64,000 nt of DNA, from contig NC_081407.1 in assembly GCF_030272615.1 (NCBI RefSeq), forward strand, positions 439,793,213 to 439,857,212. The letters run 5' to 3'. The stretch's first letter is position 1. Every line of letters starts with the position of its first letter. The notes under the pieces were generated by a model. It worked only from the letters and a program-made list of their open reading frames with translations. It was not told the DNA's origin and ran no database searches. A program made the translations under genes and the position numbers. This stretch comes from Cryptomeria japonica (lineage: Eukaryota; Streptophyta; Pinopsida; Cupressales; Cupressaceae). Shown here piece after piece: positions 57,121 to 64,000 of the stretch.

Positions 57121-58702
57121 GGTTAATTTCCTTCCACTAGCAATTTCCCTTGCCATTACCTTAGTTCTGAGGGTCTCATCAAAGGGTCTTCCTGGTTTAG
57201 GGTCGTTTCGCACATCCGCCTTCTTATTTCCTCTAGTTTTTCTTTTCAGTTCCCGTCATTCCCCCTTTTCCTTATCTGTTGGCGAAGACAGGGTAGAGCG
57301 ACTACCAATAGATAGAGTAGTGATATCCCCAGAGGATCTTGTAGTAGACAAAGAGGAGGTTGGGTCCAGACCAAGCCTAGTGGTAGGCAATGAACCAGCA
57401 CAAGTGCTCCAAATATTCCTCCCACAACTTCCCACTGAGTTGGGTATCAGATGCATGATTGTTGGCGGAGTGGAAATATTGAGACCTTTCTTCTCCTTGA
57501 TAGTCGCCTCCACTTTGAGACCTTCTTGTTCATCTTCGCTTGGGGGATCTCTCCTTCTTCTAGCTCCGGGCCCAAGCATCTCCTCAAGGGGGTAGGAGCC
57601 TTCTTGGAGTTAGGGGTAACTATCATGTTAAGAATACCAACCAAAAAGGGGTAACCCTCCTCAGAGGTATCTTGAGGACCCGCCTTTTCTATCAAGTCCT
57701 CAAACTGACCCACAGTGTTGTCGGAAGCTGGGGGGTTACCATTCTCAGTTGTCTCCCCAATAACAATACCCAGGGATGACAACTTCTCCTTCAGCTTTTC
57801 CTCCAGAGGTTGTGGGGTCGGGCAGTTCACAATAACATGACCTTTTTTCCACATCTTTGACAATACAGGGAGGTGTTCTCATAGACAATAGCCTGTGTCC
57901 ATTTATCCCATTTGGATTTAAGGGCAATGAAATTAGGGAGTGGGTTGTTAACAACCACATTCACACAAAGGTGAGCATAAACAAGTCTGGACTTCTGCAT
58001 TGTCACATTGTCGACAACAACAAACTGACCAAATGAGTTACCAATCCACCTGAAAATGGTATCATCCCAAAATTCTAGGGGGAGGCCCAGGAGTCTGATC
58101 CAAACCGGCGCCAATCTAAGGAGGTCCGCACTTGGATCACATCTTGGCTTCCACTTGGAGAGAGTAAGGCAATGTTTACCATGAGACCATGAACCAAACA
58201 TAATATAGATGAAGTCTTCTTTTGCTGTAAATCTAAAAAGGAAGAGTCCACCAAGCATAGCAGAGACCGAGACACTACCTTTGATTTTCCATCTAGAGCC
58301 CGCCCATTTTCTGACCATATCTATAGTGGGTCTGAAGGCTAATAATCTTCCTACCAGGCAAAGGTGAAGGGAGGAAGCAATATTATCCATGATACTGTCT
58401 GGGAGGCAAATCTTGGGGCCCTCCTCACCATTAGTGACTTTTTGCAGCAACGTCAAAATTTCTAACTTGGAGTTACCAACAAGGGCACCTTTCCAGGAGT
58501 TCTCTTAAGTTTCCCCAGGCAAAGGACCCACCTCTTGAGTCTTGGGGTCCTTTTTGGGGGAATCCAAGTTAGGGGCCACCAAAGGAAGCTTCGCAAGGTA
58601 GGGGGCCTCATGCAGGACCTCATTGCAAGCAGAAACGACAGACATAGCAGGAAATTCAAAAAATTGCAGAGCGGGAAATTGCAGAGCATGTTTAGTTGGC
58701 AT
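57070..58702 (-). pseudogene. LINE ORF1 (nucleic-acid-binding protein, DUF4283-like), degenerate
   Basis: Starts MPTKHALQFPALQFFEFPAM. The central region matches the DUF4283 pattern (LVGRLLAFRPTIDMVRKWAG, FRFTAKEDFIYIMFGSWSHG, LAPVWIRLLGLPLEFWDD). It is followed by a zinc knuckle split by a frameshift near 57850 (YCQRC ... KKGHVIVNCP), an acidic linker, then KEKKGLNI...SPTDKEKGE and a basic tail ending KGKKRSSSHGT. Stops are TAA at 58505 and TGA at 57256; a second frameshift is near 57550. The 3' end overlaps the start of ORF2 by a few tens of bases, as is common in L1 elements. Confidence 0.8.
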
Positions 58703-59379
58703 ATGTTACTCCTACAATATCAACTCAATAATCTGAGATCTTCTTTATTTATTATTGATTTTTATATGTTTTGAAATTATTAAATTAGTTTATCTATCTT
58801 GACCCTGATTGCTCTCTTATTTTTTTTATTCTAAATGTTTAAATTATAAGTTAAAGGTCTTCCTTTCATTTAATCTTGTGTTTACATGCTTAAAGAAACC
58901 ATAGTTCAAATCATGCAAATTAAAAGCATTTTTTATTTGCCCAATTTTAATTTAGTAATTTATAATGTTGATTTCCTAAGCTTGGTAACATAATTTTATA
59001 CAAAGTTCAATAGATATATGTACTAATTAACAATATAAAAATTACAACTTAATCATTATATTAAAGTAGTTATAATAGATCAATAAAAATATAGACATTG
59101 ATCTACATTTAAAAGCAATGAATTTGATAGGAAATATGAAAGAAATATAACACGATTGTTGCATTATAGAAATGTTATTCCAAAGATTGAGAGTGGTGAT
59201 GAACTTTGGAAGTTAGAATGAGGTTCCTATCTATAATCTTAATAATTATATATGCATGAACTTTGGAAGTTGGAACATGAGGTTCTCATTTGTAATCTTA
59301 ATAGCTAGGTTTTTAAATAATTCTATTTTTTTAGTAAGTTAAAATTTTTATGGATCATCTCTTATTCAAAATACATTTT
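58703..59379. other. AT-rich intergenic sequence
   Basis: No ORF or repeat of note beyond short echoes (GAACTTTGGAAGTT..AATGAGGTTC at 59206 and 59270). Confidence 0.5.
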
Positions 59380-60290
59380 AAAAAGGTGGTCTTCTCTTAA
59401 TTGTAAGGTTGAGTTTTTTAACTAACTTCACTTGTGGTGCCACTTTCCTCCAAAAATGAATGTTTTCCATAACCATTAATTGTAATCCAAAACAACAAAA
59501 ACAAAAAAACAAAAAAAAACATAAATTCTTACTTGAATCAAATGCTAAAAATAACCTTCTCTTAATTGCAAGGTCAACTTTTTCATTCAACGACTCCACC
59601 TATGACACTACTTTCCTTCAAAAATGAGCATTTTCCATGACTATTAATTGCAATCCAAAAGAAATTTATAGCTTACGTTGCAGCTAAAGTAGAGTAGAGT
59701 GAGGTCATGGGATTGAATCAGCCTATTTCAGCCTATCTACCCTATGTTTCAGCTAAGGTAGACTAGAGAAGAATGAGATCATAAGATCAAAACAACCTAT
59801 CTTCCCTACATTGCAGCTAGGGTAGAGAATAGTGAGACTATAGTATCGAATGGGCCTATCTACACTACGCATGTTGCAGCTAAAAAATGTAAATCCTCTC
59901 TTACCTAAATTAAATGTTAAAAAGAGTAACTTTCTCTGAGTTGCAAGGTTGAGTTTTTCAACTGACTCCACCTATGACACCACTTTCCTTCAAAAGTAAA
60001 TGTTTGTCATAATTGTTAAATTACAAAAAAAAAGAGTAAATCCTCTATTATCTAAAGTAAATGCTAAAAAAAAATAACCTTCTTTTATTGCAAGGTTGAG
60101 TTTTTCAATAGACCCCACCCAAAAATGAATTTAAAGCAATCTACCCTACACTAGAACATAGAGTAGAGCAGAATGAGATCATAAGATCGAACCAGCTTAC
60201 CCACCCTACATTCCAGCTAAGGTAGAGCAGTAGGGTCAAAGCAGCCTATCTACCCTACCCTATGTTGCAATTAAGTATTTAGCTGTCTTT
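59380..60290. repeat. Composite degenerate tandem repeat
   Basis: Two sub-motifs recur. One is TTCTCTTAATTG.AAGGTTGAGTTTTTCAA..GACTCCACC (near 59389, 59555, 59930, 60080). The other is CTACCCTA..TTGCAGCTAAGGTAGA.TAGAG with ATGAGATCATAAGATCGAA (near 59690, 59750, 59810, 60150, 60210, 60250). Units are 50-170 bp and strongly diverged. No similarity to the neighbouring elements was seen. Confidence 0.75.
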
Positions 60291-60716
60291 TTTAATATTA
60301 AGCACTTCACCACCCAAGTGAGGAGGAATATGTTCTGTTTTCATCTTTAATGGGACTGACAATGGGCGATGTGAGAAAAGGAACAAATCTTGAATACGTG
60401 CTCACTTCTGGTAAGGTAAATTAATGGCAGCCTGGTCATATGCAGACCAAGAATCAACGTTGGAGTAATTAGGTATCAAACTGTCACAGACACAACGTAG
60501 ATGTTTATAATGCGCAGACACCGCAATTACTCTCACCCGAAGTGTACGAATCAACGTTTTGCATATGGGATGTTGAATTTAATTTCAATATACTATCACT
60601 AGTTGTGATTTTATATTTGTTCTCCATATTGCTTTTTAAACAAAAAGTCGGAGGTAATCAGATGGGTTTCAACAGCGTATCACTGATTATGTAGAAAATA
60701 TTGTATATAATAATAT
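60291..60716. other. Unannotated sequence
   Basis: No ORF, repeat or transposon signature. Slightly GC-richer at 60350-60560 than the surrounding DNA. Confidence 0.4.
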
Positions 60717-61050
60717 TATAGAGCAAGTATTATGTAGTGGTATTTTTTGGTGTCAATTGTGTAAGATAGAATGTAGAAGAACACATGTATAGCCAACATT
60801 TTAATAGAGGTTCAGTTTTATAAGAAACTAGCATATATAATTGGATTTGAATCAAATGTTTTACCCAGTTATTATAGAACAAGTATTATATAGTGGTTAG
60901 TATTTTTAGTATTTTTTGATGTCAATTGTGTAAGATAAAACATAGAAGAGCACAAGTATAGCCAACATTTTAATAGAGGTCTAGTTTTATAAGAAACTAG
61001 CATATATGATTGGATTTGAATCAAATATTTCACCCAATTATTATAGAAGC
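60717..61050. repeat. About 165-bp tandem duplication
   Basis: AGAGCAAGTATTATGTAGTG...GAATCAAATGTTTTACCCAGTTATTATAG is repeated from about 60885 with roughly 10% divergence and a short insertion (TTAGTATTTTTAG). Confidence 0.85.
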
Positions 61051-62830
61051 ATAGGTATACGAATAAAAGGTAGGTTATTTTAATATAAAGATGACGAACT
61101 AACTAGTAGGAATACATGTAAAACTGATAATGTTAAGGGTTAAAAACTTAATTTGTTGAGGATAAATCAATATAAAGTAAGCAAAGTATTGTAAAAAAAA
61201 AGTTGAAGAGGGAAAAATAGTGAGAGAAATGTACTAATCCTCTTTTGACTAAATAAGAGATGGATATGTCATTCTTCTATCATGTTTAGAATGAAAGGGT
61301 TAAATATACTTTTTGAAGTTTGAAGATATTTAAACATAACAAAGTTATAATTTGATATGGATTATTAGATTAAATATCATATAATTGATTTTAAAGTTTA
61401 ATCAATGTTTTTTTGAAATTACAAGTTGCATCTACAAAGATACGAATATATGTACAACTGATAAATATCATTTTTGAAAGGAAGTGGTGGATACAAATTT
61501 AACATTTGACTTTTACTATGTTGTAATTACAAGCTAATCAAAGTTATGATTGTACACATAACAATGGGATATGTACATGACTTTAGTAGCATGTTGGGAT
61601 GACTAGGGATCATAAAGTTGGGGTGGAGATAATAAAAGTACATACAATGGGGATGTTAATTGATGATTGATTGGTTTCTTTGTTTGGTTTTTAGTGATTT
61701 GACGATGGGGTAGTTGTAAATATATAGATGGAGGTAAAAGTAAATGAAGTTGTTGTGTTCGTGGGTAGAATTAATTAGTTTGTTTGTTTGGCTGTCAACA
61801 CTTTAAGGGTAGGGTAATAATAAATGTCTATATGAAAAAGTTGTGGGATAGATGGAAATTAAAGTCTAGAGAATAGGAATTTTTATGTTTGTAAATTGGC
61901 TCTTTCTTGAGAATATTTTGAAATATTATCACAACAAACAAATAAAGTTAGTTCAAAATATTCAACAATTTGTTTTGTAATGTAATAATGAATATGCATA
62001 AAAGGCAAATTTGATAAGGAGAAAAATTATATATATCTTGATTATTATTATTTTAATATAACTATTGTCTTTGTACGTATGAGATAAATATTTTTTCCTT
62101 GTTTGTTTAACCCAATAAAGAAAGAATAAAAACTATACCATAATTATTATTTTTGAAATGTAAATTTATTTAATTATTGGAATTGAGTAATAAAACAGTG
62201 AAACACATATGAAGTGTTCTAATCTATTGCATATTGTTTTAGCCTTGTCTTCTTTGAAATAAGGTTGGTGTAATGGAATGGACTAGCAAGAGAGTCAATT
62301 TGTATTCTATGCTAAAGTTTTTAAATATTTTTTAATAGATTACAAAAGATTTTTAACATTAAAAAATTATAACCAAGAAATTATTTGGTCAAAACAAAAT
62401 TGGAAAAGATATATCTCAAATTTTAGTACAATATTTTTTGAATTCATGAAGCCTCATTTACACTATTATCTTTACGTTATTTGATCATTAAAATTTACAA
62501 GGTTAGATATAAGAGACAATTTTATCAAGTTACTTGCAAATCCTGAAAAGGTAAACCAGACTGTGCAAAATTATGATATTTTTGATAATGCAATATATTT
62601 GTATCTTCAGTGTGAGTGTCATAGTAGAACTCTTGCTGTCACTATTCGTTTATGAGATTCTTCTCTTCTGGGACTTAAGAAACAATACAAGTCCATATTT
62701 GGCTTGGTAAAAGAACATAAAGTATTTTGGTTTTATAGACAATTGTTGGATGGTTTGTTTTTAAGGACACATTAATACAAACCAATATTTTATGTTTTCA
62801 TATCTCTGTTGTAAGGGATTGTTATTGATA
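61051..62830. other. AT-rich sequence without recognised features
   Basis: Dense stops in all frames. No long repeat, LTR end or RNA gene was seen. Confidence 0.5.
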
Positions 62831-62952
62831 GGGGACTTACATATGTACATAGATTACATGGCAAGTAGAGTTGTCCTTTGTCTGTGATGTCAAAGGGGAA
62901 GAAGTATTTTTGTATATTCGCAAGTTTTGCCATCAATGACAAAGGGGGATAT
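62831..62952 (+). promoter_or_regulatory. Copia 3' untranslated remnant and polypurine tract
   Basis: GATGTCAAAGGGGAAGAAG (62887-62905), then CATCAATGACAAAGGGGGATAT (62931-62952), arranged as in Copia E and D. No gag-pol was recognised upstream, so the internal region is lost or too diverged to see. Confidence 0.7.
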
Positions 62953-64000
62953 TGTTGCACATATATGTTTATGTTGTCATTGATGTCAAAATTGTTGGTG
63001 GTTCAGATGTTGGTTCAGAATTGACCCGATTAAGTTTTGATAGAGTGGTTGGATATGTATTAATTTTCTAGGATATACAATTGAAGTTGATGGGGATTTA
63101 AGAGTTTTGGTAATTTGTTCATAAATCTAGATGATCCATATGGTGTAGAGGTGTATGAGTGTCTTGCAAATTATATGCATTATGCTAGTAGCATCCATGA
63201 TGATGAAATAAGGTGTCTTTAGGACTATGTGGATATTTTTTATTTGTCTGGAATGTGGAAGGTGTATGTCAGATTAAGTATGTGGATATATTGTATGGTG
63301 GAGCAAAAATGAGATGTCAAATAAGGTTCTCTGGTTTGACTATAACAAATGACTATAGAGTTGATCTAGATGTATGGAATGTACTTACAAGATGTTTCTA
63401 TTTGTGAAGGTTGAAGTGGTATCTCTATTTCTGACCGTTCCACAGAATAACTTGTCTCTTTAGTTCAGTTTAGTTGTGTGTAGATGGTATGTACAGATGA
63501 TAGTGCGGATGTATGGAAACTATTTGGAATCCCAGATGGCAAGTACTTATTGTATGTTGTGTTTCTATAGGATTGGTAACTTTCGTCTTCATCTGGAAAC
63601 TGTTTAACTACTATAGGTTATTGTTCCAGTGAACAATACCTTTGTCTGATGGTTTGTGGTTGTATTGTACATGTATCAAATGGATGTGTGGATTTGAGAA
63701 GAATGGTTATGGAAGATCAATCTCTTCATGTTCTAATTTTTAGATGGATTTGTGTCTGTGTTCGAGGATAATGTAATTACAGGACATTGCAAATGAATGT
63801 GTTGCATTCCTTGACTTGCTAGTTGTAAAAAGACCTGTTGTGGATCGTTGATTCATGTTCCTTGGCACTTTATGTTTCTTTTGTTATGGCCCTCAAGTCT
63901 CATTGTTGGTTTGAATTGAAATTTTGGGTAAAATAGATTGCTATGATTAAAATGTTTTATCTTGTGAAGCCAACTTATGCGTTTTTGGTTCAAGTGGTTG
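62953..64000 (+). repeat. Third Copia LTR, left part (runs off the window)
   Basis: Begins TGTTGCACATATATG right after the polypurine tract; continues TGTTGTCATTGATGTCAA as in the Copia D LTR. No right end was found before 64000. Confidence 0.65.

Larger units (their letters stand above)
52401..58702 (-). mobile_element. L1-type LINE, degenerate
   Basis: Reading on the minus strand: ORF1 (58702-57070), ORF2 with endonuclease, RT, zf-RVT-like and RNase H regions (about 57110-52950), then 550 bp of 3' sequence ending abruptly at the Copia E LTR. No poly(A) tail is visible, so the 3' end was lost or displaced at the Copia junction. The domain set (DUF4283-like ORF1, APE endonuclease, RNase H) is that of plant L1 elements. 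Confidence 0.88.

Noticed and set aside
60360-60560. Possible host gene exon or RNA gene in the slightly GC-richer patch
   Set aside because: No ORF, splice-supported frame, or tRNA/snRNA signature could be supported.

Overview
This window is transposable-element DNA from a plant nuclear genome. The plant assignment rests on a plant mobile domain, Copia and Gypsy elements with initiator tRNA-Met-type primer sites, a priming site matching tRNA-Trp, and a LINE whose ORF1 has a DUF4283-like region and zinc knuckle. The layered nesting and AT-rich spacers suggest a large genome; a gymnosperm is plausible but not shown. I found no host gene, rRNA or tRNA gene. Almost every reading frame belongs to a mobile element and most are broken.

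Layout, left to right. 1-5771 is the 3' part of a Ty3/Gypsy element: integrase end, a spliced antisense extra gene with a plant mobile domain, polypurine tract and 3' LTR. It sits inside an internally deleted copy of a second family, here called family B. 5772-20453 is family B in tandem form (internal remnant, LTR, internal region, LTR). Family B has LTRs, a priming site matching tRNA-Trp and one long orphan Pro/Gln/Ser-rich ORF, but no protease, RT or integrase. Its internal ORF block is duplicated. 20454-20904 is a fragment of an unidentified antisense protein.

20905-52400 is one old Copia element (E) whose 3' LTR was split twice. The first split is an 8.6-kb foldback element (F, 26304-34896): inverted arms, polypyrimidine/polypurine flanks and a 4-kb core of about 200 twenty-base units in alternating orientation. 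The second is another Copia element (D, 35193-52103; two 1531-bp LTRs, TSD GTATA). D was itself split in its RT by a minus-strand family B member (C, 39481-49017; two 1369-bp LTRs, TSD GGTAC). LTR divergence counted by eye on parts of the LTRs falls from about 9% (E) to 6% (D) to 1% (C), matching the order of insertion.

52401-58702 is a minus-strand L1-type LINE with a dead RT site. 58703-64000 is AT-rich, with two local repeat arrays and the start of a third Copia LTR at 62953.

The family B elements would need gag/pol supplied in trans, and E, D, the Gypsy and the LINE are all inactivated. The most novel-looking items are the foldback satellite F, the orphan ORF of family B (three copies, two alternative N-terminal modules) and the spliced antisense gene in the Gypsy element.
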